The notes: generated by a model not told the origin, from the letters alone. Counted from the stretch's first letter, positions 1-8,775 are shown. The stretch: DNA of 64,000 bases from Bacillus marasmi (GCF_902168435.1 NZ_LR656175.1:120809-184808); one strand, 5' to 3'. Numbers and translations are program-made.

Positions 1-59
1 TAATGTTACTTTCTTATCTTAGCGCAGTCTTGTTCCATCGGAAGGAGGGCGTAGAATGA
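1..59 (+). CDS. ABC-2 type permease, C-terminal fragment (NosY-like)
   Basis: Only the last 18 codons are inside the window. The frame reads from the window edge to a TGA at 57-59 and ends in a hydrophobic stretch followed by HRKEGVE, which is how ABC-2 membrane subunits usually finish. The stop overlaps the ATG of the following ATPase (ATGA), so the two are translationally coupled. Assignment as the partner permease rests on this coupling and the tail alone. Confidence 0.55.
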   Translation, partial: MLLSYLSAVLFHRKEGVE

Positions 60-679
60 TTGAAGTAAAAAATCTTTATCAATCCTTTGGAAATAAACAA
101 GTATTAGACGATGTAAATATGGTGATTGAAAAAAATGAAATAACCGCACTCGTCGGCCGTAATGGCGCTGGCAAATCAACGCTCATTAATAGCCTGCTGG
201 GATTACTCCCTATCAAAAAAGGGAAGATTAATATCAAAGGAAAAATCAGCTATCTTCCTGAAAAATTTATGCTTTATCCTGCATTAACTGGAATGGAAAA
301 CATGCAATTTTTTGCTGAGGCTATCGATAAAAAAGCTGACGCAGAGCGCATAGAGGAGCTTTTGCGATCGGTAAGGCTCTGGGACGATCGGGATATGCAG
401 ATAAAGGGCTATTCAAAAGGGATGCTTCAACGGCTCGGGCTCGCCATTACGCTTTACCAAAATAGCGAAATCCTGATCTTGGATGAGCCAACCAGCGGAA
501 TCGATCCAATCGGTCGCAAGGAAATCCTCGAGGTTTTGAGATCACTGACTGATAAAACGATTTTGCTTTCCTCTCATCATCTTGATGAAATTAAACAAAT
601 TTGTACGCATGTTGCGTTTCTAGAAAACAATAAACTTGAGAAATATACGGTTGAACAATTTCTACAAATGAACGGCTAG
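56..679 (+). CDS. ABC transporter ATPase, NosF/CcmA-like
   Basis: A 207-residue nucleotide-binding subunit of an ABC-2 type transporter. Walker A GRNGAGKST lies at residues 34-42, the signature YSKGMLQR at 119-126, Walker B ILILDEP at 139-145, and the H-loop histidines at about 174-175. It is shorter than the usual 230-300 residues but complete for the core fold. An AAGGAGGG site precedes the ATG, which overlaps the stop of the upstream permease. A copper-binding-type lipoprotein follows 13 bp downstream, which resembles nitrous oxide reductase or cytochrome oxidase maturation loci. Family is firm; substrate is inferred. Confidence 0.85.
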   Translation: MIEVKNLYQSFGNKQVLDDVNMVIEKNEITALVGRNGAGKSTLINSLLGLLPIKKGKINIKGKISYLPEKFMLYPALTGMENMQFFAEAIDKKADAERIEELLRSVRLWDDRDMQIKGYSKGMLQRLGLAITLYQNSEILILDEPTSGIDPIGRKEILEVLRSLTDKTILLSSHHLDEIKQICTHVAFLENNKLEKYTVEQFLQMNG

Positions 680-692
680 GAGGGCAATCCCT

Positions 693-1604
693 ATGTTGAA
701 AAAATCATTACATTATATGCTTCTCGGACTTGTATTACTGTTATTAAGCTCTTGTGGAACACCCGGGGAAAATTGGGTTGTTGATTTCACTGAGCCACTC
801 CGCTATACGAAAGGCGCAGAAACGCAAATTGAGGTTAAAATTATTGAAGAAAATGAGCCCGTTGTTGATGTGAGCGTCAGAGCGCACTTTGAAATGAGTT
901 CCATGAGTCATGGCAGTGTTGATATTAAGCTCGAGGAGCAAGGTGAGGGTATTTATAGCGGTAAAGCAGAATTCCCGATGGCCGGTAAATACACTGCAAC
1001 ATTCACACTTAAAAAAGAAGGCTACACAGTTGAAAAGATAGTTGATGTAGAGGTCGAGAAGGTCGAAGGGGTCGCCACCATTAATGGTGAGCCCATAAAT
1101 TCAGATGACCTCGAGTTCTACAAGTTTATTAACGAGTTGCATATCGCCATTAATCGCGAAGATGATAAAAAAAAATTTTCTGGAGCTGAGCTCGAGCAGC
1201 GGATGGCTCATTGGGATGATCAGCAACAACAAATTCAAAATAATAACCAGCTGTTAACCCAGATCATCCGCCTCCGCGCAATGGCACTACTTGGAAAAGA
1301 AAAAGGCTATACTGCTTCGGATGCTGAAATTAATAAAGAAGTCGAAGCCATTCGCGACAAGTATTATCAGTCTGAAGTGGCGAAAGACATGATTAATAAG
1401 TTTGGCGAGGATAAGTTTTGGAGCAAAGAACAGAAGCAATATGAATATATTGTATTAACGCAAAAGGTGCAAAAGGACGTAACTGAAAAAGTGAAAAAGG
1501 AAAATCCCAATGTCGGTGAACAGGAGATTAATTTCTTAGCACAAAAAGATTACGAAGAGCTGCTCGTTTCCCAAGTAAGTTCTTTGGATATCGTGATTTT
1601 GTAG
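693..1604 (+). CDS. Lipoprotein with FixH/YtkA-like domain and SurA-N-like helical region
   Basis: A 303-residue exported lipoprotein: signal peptide with lipobox LLSSC, lipidated Cys21. Residues about 30-125 look like the beta-sandwich FixH/YtkA domain found near copper and cytochrome oxidase assembly genes. From about residue 128 (ATINGEPINSDDLEFYKF) it resembles the helical N-terminal chaperone segment of SurA/PrsA-type proteins. No PPIase domain is present. It follows the ABC ATPase by 13 bp and presumably shares its transcript. Combination of the two segments in one lipoprotein is inference from sequence texture; role in metal-enzyme maturation is suggested only by context. Confidence 0.6.
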   Translation: MLKKSLHYMLLGLVLLLLSSCGTPGENWVVDFTEPLRYTKGAETQIEVKIIEENEPVVDVSVRAHFEMSSMSHGSVDIKLEEQGEGIYSGKAEFPMAGKYTATFTLKKEGYTVEKIVDVEVEKVEGVATINGEPINSDDLEFYKFINELHIAINREDDKKKFSGAELEQRMAHWDDQQQQIQNNNQLLTQIIRLRAMALLGKEKGYTASDAEINKEVEAIRDKYYQSEVAKDMINKFGEDKFWSKEQKQYEYIVLTQKVQKDVTEKVKKENPNVGEQEINFLAQKDYEELLVSQVSSLDIVIL

Positions 1605-1616
1605 GATCTCAGCCAT

Positions 1617-1804
1617 TTGACGGACACAGATGACCTTATTTGGATAAATTCTACTCTATATTTGTATTTAGCGGACATAGATTACCTTATTGATTAAAAA
1701 ATCACTAAATCATTACCGATTTTTATAGAATAAGGATTCTGGTGTCCGTTCGCCAATAAAATTCATCCTATTTTAATGAAATAGCGGCATATATGTCCGT
1801 CAAA
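1617..1804. repeat. GCGGACA repeat cluster, two forward and two inverted copies
   Basis: The gap 1605-1816 holds no gene but four copies of a short motif. Forward copies (GACGGACACAGATGACCTTA near 1619, GCGGACATAGATTACCTTAT at 1671) are followed by inverted ones (ATAAGGATTCTGGTGTCCGT around 1731-1750, ATATGTCCGTCAA ending 1804). The nested inverted arrangement could fold into a long hairpin. The same two-plus-two layout recurs at 24849-25031. Confidence 0.7.
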
Positions 1805-1816
1805 CTCATCATTCAC

Positions 1817-1838
1817 AAAGTGAGTGATTACTCACTTT
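1817..1838. promoter_or_regulatory. Upstream operator, probable TetR-family site
   Basis: Inverted repeat with arms AAAGTGAGT and ACTCACTTT around a GATT centre. It overlaps the -35 hexamer (1836-1841) of the ABC exporter promoter. The core GTGAGTGATTACTCAC is repeated 49 bp downstream. The TetR gene at 3756 is the likely binder (inference). Confidence 0.75.
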
Positions 1839-1864
1839 ACAAATCACTCTTTTTATTTTATTAT
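1836..1864 (+). promoter_or_regulatory. SigA-type promoter of the ABC exporter operon
   Basis: TTTACA at 1836-1841 and TATTAT at 1859-1864 are separated by 17 bp, each one mismatch from the SigA consensus. The element is enclosed by two identical palindromes, so occupancy of either would block RNA polymerase. Confidence 0.75.
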
Positions 1865-1867
1865 CTA

Positions 1868-1885
1868 AGTGAGTGATTACTCACT
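1868..1885. promoter_or_regulatory. Downstream operator, probable TetR-family site
   Basis: Inverted repeat AGTGAGT-GATT-ACTCACT, same core as the site at 1817-1838 and located at the expected transcription start, 25 bp before the ATG of the ATPase. Confidence 0.75.
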
Positions 1886-1909
1886 CCAAACAAAACGAGG
1901 TGACATACC

Positions 1910-2641
1910 ATGAGTAAACGCGAGAGCATAGTCAGTATTAAAGATGTCTCAAAGTCATTTGGTAAGCAACAAGTGTTAAAGAATGTATCCCTCGAGATTG
2001 CGAAAGGGGAAATTTTTGGGTTCCTAGGTCCATCCGGTGCTGGCAAAACCACATTAGTAAAAGAGCTTGCAGGTCTTGATACCCCATCAACTGGGGAAAA
2101 CCTTGTCTTCAACGATAAAATGCCATCGCTCGCACTTATGCAGCGAATCGGCTATATGGCTCAATCCGACGCTTTGTATGGTGAGCTTACTGCAAAGGAA
2201 AATCTGCAGTTTTTTGCTTCCCTCTACGGACTAAAGGGTAAACAGCAAGAGGCTCGAATAAAAACCGTGATGGAAATCGTAAACCTTCACGATGACTTAA
2301 ACAAGCTTGTTTCTAATTATTCTGGTGGCATGAAGCGCCGACTTTCGCTTGCAGCGGCCCTATTGCATGAGCCTGAGCTTCTCATCTTAGATGAGCCGAC
2401 CGTCGGGATTGATCCATTGCTGAGAAAAGGCATTTGGGATAGCTTTAATGAGCTCAATAAAAAGGGCGTAACGATTATTGTCACGACACATGTTATGGAC
2501 GAAGCCGAAAAATGTCACCGGCTCGGGATGATCCGTCAAGGTGAATTAATTGCTGTCGGCACTCCAGAAGAACTGAAAACTAACACGAATAGCGCGTCGC
2601 TTGAAGATGCCTTTCTAGCTTACGGAGGTGCTCAACTATGA
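1910..2641 (+). CDS. ABC exporter ATPase, DrrA-type
   Basis: A 243-residue ATP-binding subunit of a drug/lipid-type exporter. Walker A GPSGAGKTT at 40-48, signature YSGGMKRR at 137-144, Walker B LLILDEP at 157-163 and a following VTTHVMDEAE H-loop are all intact. A GAGGTG site lies 8 nt before the ATG. Its last codons overlap the start of the permease gene (ATGA), so the pair forms one two-gene transporter. Expression appears to be controlled by the palindrome-flanked promoter just upstream and by the TetR protein encoded after the permease. The substrate cannot be read from sequence. Confidence 0.9.
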   Translation: MSKRESIVSIKDVSKSFGKQQVLKNVSLEIAKGEIFGFLGPSGAGKTTLVKELAGLDTPSTGENLVFNDKMPSLALMQRIGYMAQSDALYGELTAKENLQFFASLYGLKGKQQEARIKTVMEIVNLHDDLNKLVSNYSGGMKRRLSLAAALLHEPELLILDEPTVGIDPLLRKGIWDSFNELNKKGVTIIVTTHVMDEAEKCHRLGMIRQGELIAVGTPEELKTNTNSASLEDAFLAYGGAQL

Positions 2642-3696
2642 GGGTTAAAGCATTGATGGTTCGGATATTGCGACAAATTGTTCGTGATAAGCGCACAATG
2701 GCTCTAATGATTATGGCACCTATCTTAATTTTAACGATGATGGATTTAGTTTTTAATGGCGAAGCTTATACTCCTAAAATTGGAATGGTCAATATACCTG
2801 AACCAATTGAAGCTAAATTAGAACTAGACGATGCAAAAATAACAGATTTTGATTCATCTGAGAAAGCTAGAGCAGCATTAGAGGAACGAGATATCGACGG
2901 CTATATTGAATTTGCTAATGGTACTCCGTCCATCATGCTCGAAGGCAGTGATCCATCTATAAATGGAGCAGTGATGAAATGGGTGCAAACGGCATTTAAG
3001 CCGTTACAATCAGTAGGCCAAGGCCAAAGTCAAGGTCAAGGTCAGGCTCCAGTAATTGAACCCGAAATCGAGTTTTTGCACGGCTCTTCAGATATGAGTC
3101 AATTTGATTATTTCGGTCCGGTCTTATTAGGATTCTTCGTATTCTTCTTTGTTTTCTTGATTGCTGGTGTTTCATTTTTACGTGAACGGACGAGCGGAAC
3201 GCTTGAGCGCTTATTATCTAGTCCACTAAGAAAATGGGAAATTGTTATCGGTTATGTATTAGGTTTTGGCGTGTTCACAATGCTCCAAGCAACGATTATC
3301 GCCAGCTATGCCATCTATATTTTAGACATGCAAATGGTCGGTACATTTTGGTTTGTGCTCCTGATTATCTTATTGCTATCAATGTCAGCGTTAACGCTCG
3401 GTACACTACTATCAGCTTTTGCTAACAACGAGCTGCAAATGATTCAATTTATTCCGCTTGTTGTCGTACCGCAGGTGTTCTTTTCCGGATTATTTAATCT
3501 GGAAACAATTACTGATTGGTTAAGCTGGATTGGCGTGGTGACACCGTTGTACTACGCTGCCAATGCACTCCGCGATGTTATGGTTCGCGGACTTGGTTGG
3601 GAATCAATTTATCAAGATATTTTTATTCTAATAGGCTTTTCGGTATTGTTTATTACTCTAAACATCTTAGCGCTTAGAAAGTATCGGAAGGTTTAA
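2638..3696 (+). CDS. ABC-2 exporter permease
   Basis: A 352-residue membrane subunit with the YhgE/DrrB-type layout: one N-terminal membrane helix (about 20-40), an extracellular domain (about 45-155) and five or six C-terminal helices (about 160-350). The extracellular domain carries a Gly/Gln run (GQGQSQGQGQ) that looks like a small slippage-prone linker. The SFLRERTSGTLERLLSSPL segment is the conserved coupling motif of ABC-2 permeases. GGAGGTG precedes the start by 7 nt and the ATG overlaps the ATPase stop. Confidence 0.9.
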   Translation: MRVKALMVRILRQIVRDKRTMALMIMAPILILTMMDLVFNGEAYTPKIGMVNIPEPIEAKLELDDAKITDFDSSEKARAALEERDIDGYIEFANGTPSIMLEGSDPSINGAVMKWVQTAFKPLQSVGQGQSQGQGQAPVIEPEIEFLHGSSDMSQFDYFGPVLLGFFVFFFVFLIAGVSFLRERTSGTLERLLSSPLRKWEIVIGYVLGFGVFTMLQATIIASYAIYILDMQMVGTFWFVLLIILLLSMSALTLGTLLSAFANNELQMIQFIPLVVVPQVFFSGLFNLETITDWLSWIGVVTPLYYAANALRDVMVRGLGWESIYQDIFILIGFSVLFITLNILALRKYRKV

Positions 3697-3755
3697 GAAA
3701 TCTAGCTTATGTTAAAATAAAAAAAATAAGTTTGTAAGTTAGGAGAATCACTGTC

Positions 3756-4406
3756 ATGACAGATCAAGACTTATTGCTATCACAATGGTTCGAAGATGCT
3801 GATGAATTAACTGATAAACAAAAGCAGATCCTCCTGGCAGCAATTGATTCTTTTTCAGAAAAAGGCTATGCTGCAACCTCAACAAGCGAGATTGCCAAAA
3901 AAGCCGGAGTGGCCGAAGGAACCATTTTTCGCCACTACAAAACGAAAAAGGATTTATTAATGGCAATTGTCGCACCAACGATGGCCAAATTTTTAGCACC
4001 ATTTATCATAAAGGATATTAGCAAGGTGTTAAAGACTGATTATGATTGTTTTGAGGATTTTTTAAGGGCAATGATTGAAAATCGAAAGGTTTTTCTACAG
4101 CAAAATCTATCTCTATTTAAAATCATACTACAAGAGCTTCCGTTCCAGCCCGAGCTTCAAGCACAGTTTAAAGCACATATTCTGCCAACCGTTTATGACC
4201 GGATTAAAGGACTGATCAAGCATTATCAGCAAAATGGGAGCATTATCGAAATACCACCGTATTCCGTGGTAAGGCTAATTGCCTCGACGATATTTGGTTA
4301 TTTGATCGGCCGCTATTTGCTTTTTCCAGAAATAGATTGGGATGAAGAAGCTGAGATAGAGCGAACCATTCAATTCATCATGCACGGACTTGCCACAAAG
4401 GAATAA
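3756..4406 (+). CDS. TetR/AcrR family transcriptional regulator
   Basis: A 216-residue regulator. The N-terminal helix-turn-helix covers about residues 41-61 (TSTSEIAKKAGVAEGTIFRH). The remainder is the helical ligand-binding and dimerisation domain, ending at the usual family length. AGGAG precedes the ATG by 10 nt. It follows the ABC exporter by 59 bp and is probably the repressor of that operon, acting at the twin palindromes at 1817-1838 and 1868-1885; no similar palindrome is seen directly upstream of its own gene. Family firm, target inferred. Confidence 0.9.
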   Translation: MTDQDLLLSQWFEDADELTDKQKQILLAAIDSFSEKGYAATSTSEIAKKAGVAEGTIFRHYKTKKDLLMAIVAPTMAKFLAPFIIKDISKVLKTDYDCFEDFLRAMIENRKVFLQQNLSLFKIILQELPFQPELQAQFKAHILPTVYDRIKGLIKHYQQNGSIIEIPPYSVVRLIASTIFGYLIGRYLLFPEIDWDEEAEIERTIQFIMHGLATKE

Positions 4407-4408
4407 GA

Positions 4409-4448
4409 AAAAAGGGGTCTGAACCCAATTAGGTTCAGACCCCTTTTT
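4409..4448. terminator. Bidirectional intrinsic terminator
   Basis: Perfect stem AAAAAGGGGTCTGAACC / GGTTCAGACCCCTTTTT with a short loop. A on one side and T on the other let it end both the TetR transcript and the minus-strand lipoprotein gene. Confidence 0.9.
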
Positions 4449-4463
4449 GTTTCACATGAAACA
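4448..4463. other. parS-like sequence, one mismatch
   Basis: TGTTTCACATGAAACA differs from the Bacillus parS consensus TGTTNCACGTGAAACA only at the central G (A here). It lies next to the terminator between convergent genes. Whether Spo0J/ParB binds a site with a changed core is uncertain. Confidence 0.4.
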
Positions 4464-4465
4464 AT

Positions 4466-5563
4466 TTATAGGTCGCTAGTAGCACTAGTGAGCTCAATCT
4501 TGTAGAGCTTGTCGGCATTTTTAGTGGGTGTGCCTCGACCATCGGTATTGTTGGAGATAAAATAAAGCGTGTCTCCCACGATGAACACATCACGAATACG
4601 GCCTAGTCCGTTAACTAAAATCCGAGTGGTTTTGTTCTCAACGTCAAATTCCCGTACCGCATTGCCTCTTAATGTGGCAACATATAACTTATTTTTATCA
4701 TAAGCCATACCTGATGGTGCCCAAGTCTCCTCGCCGGATTCAAACAAAGGGCTCTCCATTCCAATCTTTTCTTCTCCTCCGACAATTTCTGGCCAGCCAT
4801 AATTTTTCCCTGGCTCAATTTTGTTTATTTCATCATGAGCTGATGGTCCGTGTTCACTTTCAAACAGCACTCCCTCCGCACTCCAGGCAAGTCCCTGTGG
4901 ATTGCGATGTCCTAAACTATAAACATAAGAATTTGGAATAGGATTGTCACTCGGAATGGTTCCGTCTAGGTTCATGCGTAGAATTTTCCCGCCAAGTGAA
5001 GCAATATCCTGGGCGACTTTTGGATCACGCGCAGCATCACCAGTTGTAGCATACAGATAACCGTCTGGACCAAGCTCCAATCGACCACCATGATGATAGG
5101 CACCACTAGGGATTTTATCAAGCAACACTTTTACCTCGCTCCATTCATTCCCCGTTAACTGCAGCTCAATAATCCGATTATATTGTCCCGAACCGTTCTC
5201 ATAAGTGTAATAAGCAAACGCTTTGTGCGTCTTTTGGAAATCAGGCGCCAATACAAATCCTAATAATCCCGCTTCAGCTGCTGTCGCTAGGCGTTTGGTC
5301 AACTTCACCTTTTGGCGCGTCATTTCCCCGTTAGGTGCTACTTTCACCACATGGCCATTACGCTCACTAATGTAAAACGTATCTCCTGATTTGGCAATCG
5401 ACCATGGAATCTTTATGTTTTCAGCAACTACTGTTGGCTGGCTGCGATCGGCAATAACTGACTCCTCTTGATTTTTACGCGGTTGCTCAGTATTCGCACT
5501 ACATCCAATCAAAGTGGACAATAATAAAATCAGCAATAGTTTTGATTTAACGATAAGGCTCAC
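4466..5563 (-). CDS. PQQ-dependent sugar dehydrogenase family lipoprotein
   Basis: A 365-residue glucose/sorbosone dehydrogenase-type six-blade beta-propeller. Signal peptide with lipobox LIGC, Cys21, tethers it outside the membrane. Family landmarks include AEAGLLGFVLAPDF, YHHGGRLELGPDGYLYATTG and GHRNPQGLAW. Such proteins may oxidise aldose sugars with PQQ, but many Gram-positive members have no proven cofactor. The GTG start abuts GAGG, so the exact start is uncertain. It follows the HAD gene by 15 bp and probably shares its transcript. Confidence 0.85.
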   Translation of the reverse strand: MSLIVKSKLLLILLLSTLIGCSANTEQPRKNQEESVIADRSQPTVVAENIKIPWSIAKSGDTFYISERNGHVVKVAPNGEMTRQKVKLTKRLATAAEAGLLGFVLAPDFQKTHKAFAYYTYENGSGQYNRIIELQLTGNEWSEVKVLLDKIPSGAYHHGGRLELGPDGYLYATTGDAARDPKVAQDIASLGGKILRMNLDGTIPSDNPIPNSYVYSLGHRNPQGLAWSAEGVLFESEHGPSAHDEINKIEPGKNYGWPEIVGGEEKIGMESPLFESGEETWAPSGMAYDKNKLYVATLRGNAVREFDVENKTTRILVNGLGRIRDVFIVGDTLYFISNNTDGRGTPTKNADKLYKIELTSATSDL

Positions 5564-5578
5564 CTCAAATTCATTAAG

Positions 5579-6439
5579 CTACGATTCCAACACCGCCTGG
5601 ATAGCTTTTGCCACACCATCAAGCTCATTTGTTTCAGTAACATAATGAGCTTGGGCTTTAATATGCGCTGGTGCATTACCCATTGCCACCGCTTTCCCTA
5701 CAAGCTTTAACATGGATAAATCATTATCGTTATCTCCAATTGCCATTGTTTCTATAAGGGAAATCCCTTTACTGCTCACAAATTTTTGTAATGCAATGCC
5801 TTTTTGGGCTTGGACAGAAGTTATTTCCAAGTTTCCATCCCCTGACGAACTAACAGCGATATTTGTAAATGCTGCTAATGCTGACCGCGCTTCCTTAAGT
5901 TTCTCTAATTTAGATGAGAAGGCCAGAAGCTTATAAACCTCCTTGCTCTCATCCTTAAAGATCTCTTCAAAATTTTCAACGGAATGCACAAAGCCTTCAG
6001 AAATGCGCCCCTTTGCGAAAGCTTCCACCTGTTCCTTTGATATGTGATGATTTGCGCTTGTAAAAACGTCAACCATTACTGAGATGGCCTTTTCTAAGTT
6101 ATTCGTATATGTCCCATCATTCGTATAAACCTCAAAATAAATATCATCATTTGCTAAAATTGCCGCGATTGCGGTTGCATCCTCTTTGGAAAGCTGCTGA
6201 GAGGTAATCATTTTCCCATCGTTTCCTACCACGACGGCACCATTCACACTAATCACTGGGCAAACAATTCCCACCTGTTTCAAAGCATATTGAGCTTCTT
6301 GATAAGAACGTCCGGTGGCAACAATGAATTCGATTCCCTTAGCTTGTGCGAGCTGTATTGCCTGCTTATTTCCCTCCGAAATGCTCCCACTTCCTGTTAA
6401 TAAAGTTCCATCCATATCACTTGCGATGCATTTAATCAT
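5579..6439 (-). CDS. Cof-type HAD superfamily phosphatase
   Basis: A 286-residue cytosolic hydrolase. The nucleophile motif DMDGTLL starts at residue 8, the cap domain lies mid-protein, and the C-terminal IGDNDNDLSML supplies the Mg-binding acids. This matches the Cof/YxeH group, which dephosphorylates sugar phosphates, FMN or pyridoxal phosphate with broad specificity. AGAGGAG precedes the ATG. It heads a two-gene unit with the sugar dehydrogenase-like lipoprotein. Confidence 0.9.
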   Translation of the reverse strand: MIKCIASDMDGTLLTGSGSISEGNKQAIQLAQAKGIEFIVATGRSYQEAQYALKQVGIVCPVISVNGAVVVGNDGKMITSQQLSKEDATAIAAILANDDIYFEVYTNDGTYTNNLEKAISVMVDVFTSANHHISKEQVEAFAKGRISEGFVHSVENFEEIFKDESKEVYKLLAFSSKLEKLKEARSALAAFTNIAVSSSGDGNLEITSVQAQKGIALQKFVSSKGISLIETMAIGDNDNDLSMLKLVGKAVAMGNAPAHIKAQAHYVTETNELDGVAKAIQAVLES

Positions 6440-6508
6440 ATATGTTGTTCTCCTCTTCTTAGCGAATTGCTATATTACTATATTAACATGAGTGTGTTAA
6501 TAACCTAA

Positions 6509-7168
6509 TTAAATATACTTTGAGCCTTCACGAACACTTAGCGGCTTTAAGGTATGACTGTTAATAAACTGCTTCACTGAGTCAGGGTTTGTCTTTGAAT
6601 ACTCCCGCAGCGCCCATCCGATTGCTTTTTGAATAAAAAACTCCTGGCTATCAGCATTTGCAACGATATAACGATAAAGCAGATCCGCATCAGTCTCTTG
6701 CTTATATTTTAGTTGTATTAAAATCGCACTGCGCCGTAGCCACATATTCTCATGATGAGCCCAGCCATCGACCACTTCAGGTATTAATTCCTTCGCTTCT
6801 GCAACAACTGGACCAGCGATATTTGCTGCAAGAAGATCGACAGTATCCCACCAAGATTTTGTCGTTATTAATGTTTGAATTAAACCAATGTGCTGTTTAT
6901 TTAACTTCTTGACTGATTTTGCAAGATAATCTAATGCAAGATATTGGTACTCCCGCTCAGGCAGTTCCCATAAGCCCAAGACAAAAGCCTCATCAAATGG
7001 CTCTTTTTTAATACCAATTTTGTTAAATATTTCTCGGGTTAACTTTCGCCGTTCAGGCGTTTTAATTCCTAAATATGGAAACAAATTCTTCATGTAATTG
7101 GCCATCGGGATTGCATTTTCAGGATTCCTATGCTGTTCTAACGTAGTTTTAACCATATCCAACTTCAA
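6509..7168 (-). CDS. DNA alkylation repair protein, AlkD-like HEAT-repeat glycosylase
   Basis: A 219-residue all-helical protein of the AlkC/AlkD superfamily that removes positively charged alkylated bases. Recognisable segments are YLGIKTPERRKL near residue 33, the TTKSWWDTVDLLA segment near 105, and AIGWALREYSKTNP near 185, the last two carrying the Trp/Asp/Arg residues typical of the DNA-binding concave face. Start is TTG, six nt after an AGGAGG, in preference to the ATG four codons later. It stands alone between the HAD operon and the divergent yjiH-like gene. Confidence 0.85.
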   Translation of the reverse strand: MKLDMVKTTLEQHRNPENAIPMANYMKNLFPYLGIKTPERRKLTREIFNKIGIKKEPFDEAFVLGLWELPEREYQYLALDYLAKSVKKLNKQHIGLIQTLITTKSWWDTVDLLAANIAGPVVAEAKELIPEVVDGWAHHENMWLRRSAILIQLKYKQETDADLLYRYIVANADSQEFFIQKAIGWALREYSKTNPDSVKQFINSHTLKPLSVREGSKYI

Positions 7169-7283
7169 ATTAATCCTCCTCCTTCATGCCCTCATTTTAT
7201 TATTTTACGAAAAAATAAATCCTTTCTCTCAACTATCTCCCTTTTTCAAAAATAAAGAAAGATTGCGACTATAGTAAATTGGG

Positions 7284-7312
7284 TTGGCAAAAAAACATTA
7301 TTGCATTAAAAT
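7284..7312 (+). promoter_or_regulatory. SigA-type promoter for the YjiH-family gene
   Basis: TTGGCA at 7284-7289 and TAAAAT at 7307-7312 with a 17-bp spacer, 40 bp upstream of the ATG at 7353. Confidence 0.65.
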
Positions 7313-7352
7313 AAGTTTCGACTTATAAATATACTCCAGGAGAGAATATAGA

Positions 7353-8720
7353 ATGAAAGAATCTAGCATTACATTAAAAAAATCAAAATCGAACACAAAC
7401 ATTCTCCTATTTCTAATACCATCATTAATAGGAATTGTATTGTTTATGCTACCTATATCATATCAAGGACAAATGACTATTCCTATTGCCATCCTATCTG
7501 GCTTAGTGCAATCTGGTTTAGAAGGTTATTTGCCACAAATCATGACTGTCATCATTGTGCTAACCTTTATTTGTACAGCAATGGCAAAAATGATCCGCCC
7601 AGCCATTCTTGCTCGAAATCCGTTTTTAAAAACTTTGTTTGATGTAACACCTGTTTGGTTTTTTGCAAGAGGACTAGGTGCAGTGTACGCTGTGCTTACA
7701 GTATTTCAAATTGGTCCAGAATTTATTTGGTCTGAGAATACCGGCGGCTTACTGCTAAACAGCCTATTACCAATTTTATTCTCAGTGTTTCTATTTGCTG
7801 GTCTTTTCTTACCTTTACTATTAAATTTTGGTTTACTAGAACTATTTGGTGCATTACTAGTAAAAGTGATGCGACCTATCTTTAAATTACCAGGTCGCTC
7901 CGCTGTCGACTGTGTTGCTTCGTGGCTCGGTGACGGTACAATTGGTGTTTTATTAACGAGCAAGCAATATGAAGAAGGATATTATACAAAGCGTGAAGCC
8001 TCCATTATTGGTACAACATTTTCAGTTGTTTCGATTACATTCAGCTTAGTTGTTATTTCCCAGGTTGGCTTAGCACACCTATTTGTTCCTTTTTATTTGA
8101 CTGTTACTCTTGCTGGGTTTGCGGCTGCCGTTATTAGCCCGCGCATCCCACCGTTATCTAGAAAACCAGATACATTTATTACGGAATCAAAGGATGAGTA
8201 CTCAGAAGTCATTCCTAACGACTATACGCCATTTCAATGGGGAATGAAGCAGGCACTCGAAAAAGCAGAGACAAGTAAAGATGTTAATAAGTTCTTCATT
8301 GACGGTACTAAAAACATCCTAGATATGTGGATGGGTGTAGCACCAATTGTGATGGCACTTGGTACGACTGCACTAATGATTGCTGAGTATACGCCAATTT
8401 TCCAATGGCTTGGCACACCGTTTATTCCGTTATTAGAATTGATGCAAATTCCAGAGGCAAAAGCTGCAGCTGCTACACTGGTGGTTGGTTTCGCGGATAT
8501 GTTTCTTCCATCTGTAATGGCGGCCAGTATTGAAAGCGAATTGACTCGATTTGTGATTGCCGCGGTTTCAGTTACACAGCTTATCTATATGTCAGAAGTA
8601 GGCGGCCTGCTATTAGGCTCGAAAATCCCAGTCACATTCAAGGAATTAGTCATTATCTTCCTACAGCGGACACTGATTACACTACCAATAATAGTCATTG
8701 TCGCACATATACTATTTTAA
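7353..8720 (+). CDS. YjiH family membrane protein (nucleoside-recognition/Gate domain)
   Basis: A 455-residue integral membrane protein with about ten hydrophobic helices and the Gate (nucleoside recognition) repeat: the first near residues 150-260 and the second at about 325-440. The sequence PGRSAVDCVASWLGDGTIGV is typical of YjiH proteins. The transported or sensed molecule is unknown. An AGGAG site precedes the ATG; a strong terminator follows directly, so it is monocistronic. Confidence 0.85.
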   Translation: MKESSITLKKSKSNTNILLFLIPSLIGIVLFMLPISYQGQMTIPIAILSGLVQSGLEGYLPQIMTVIIVLTFICTAMAKMIRPAILARNPFLKTLFDVTPVWFFARGLGAVYAVLTVFQIGPEFIWSENTGGLLLNSLLPILFSVFLFAGLFLPLLLNFGLLELFGALLVKVMRPIFKLPGRSAVDCVASWLGDGTIGVLLTSKQYEEGYYTKREASIIGTTFSVVSITFSLVVISQVGLAHLFVPFYLTVTLAGFAAAVISPRIPPLSRKPDTFITESKDEYSEVIPNDYTPFQWGMKQALEKAETSKDVNKFFIDGTKNILDMWMGVAPIVMALGTTALMIAEYTPIFQWLGTPFIPLLELMQIPEAKAAAATLVVGFADMFLPSVMAASIESELTRFVIAAVSVTQLIYMSEVGGLLLGSKIPVTFKELVIIFLQRTLITLPIIVIVAHILF

Positions 8721-8728
8721 TAATAAGG

Positions 8729-8763
8729 ACACCCCAGTCGCAAAGGACTGGGGTGTTCTTTTA
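8729..8763 (+). terminator. Intrinsic terminator
   Basis: Stem ACACCCCAGTC / GACTGGGGTGT followed by TCTTTTATT, just downstream of the YjiH-family stop. Confidence 0.9.
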
Positions 8764-8775
8764 TTACTATGAAAT

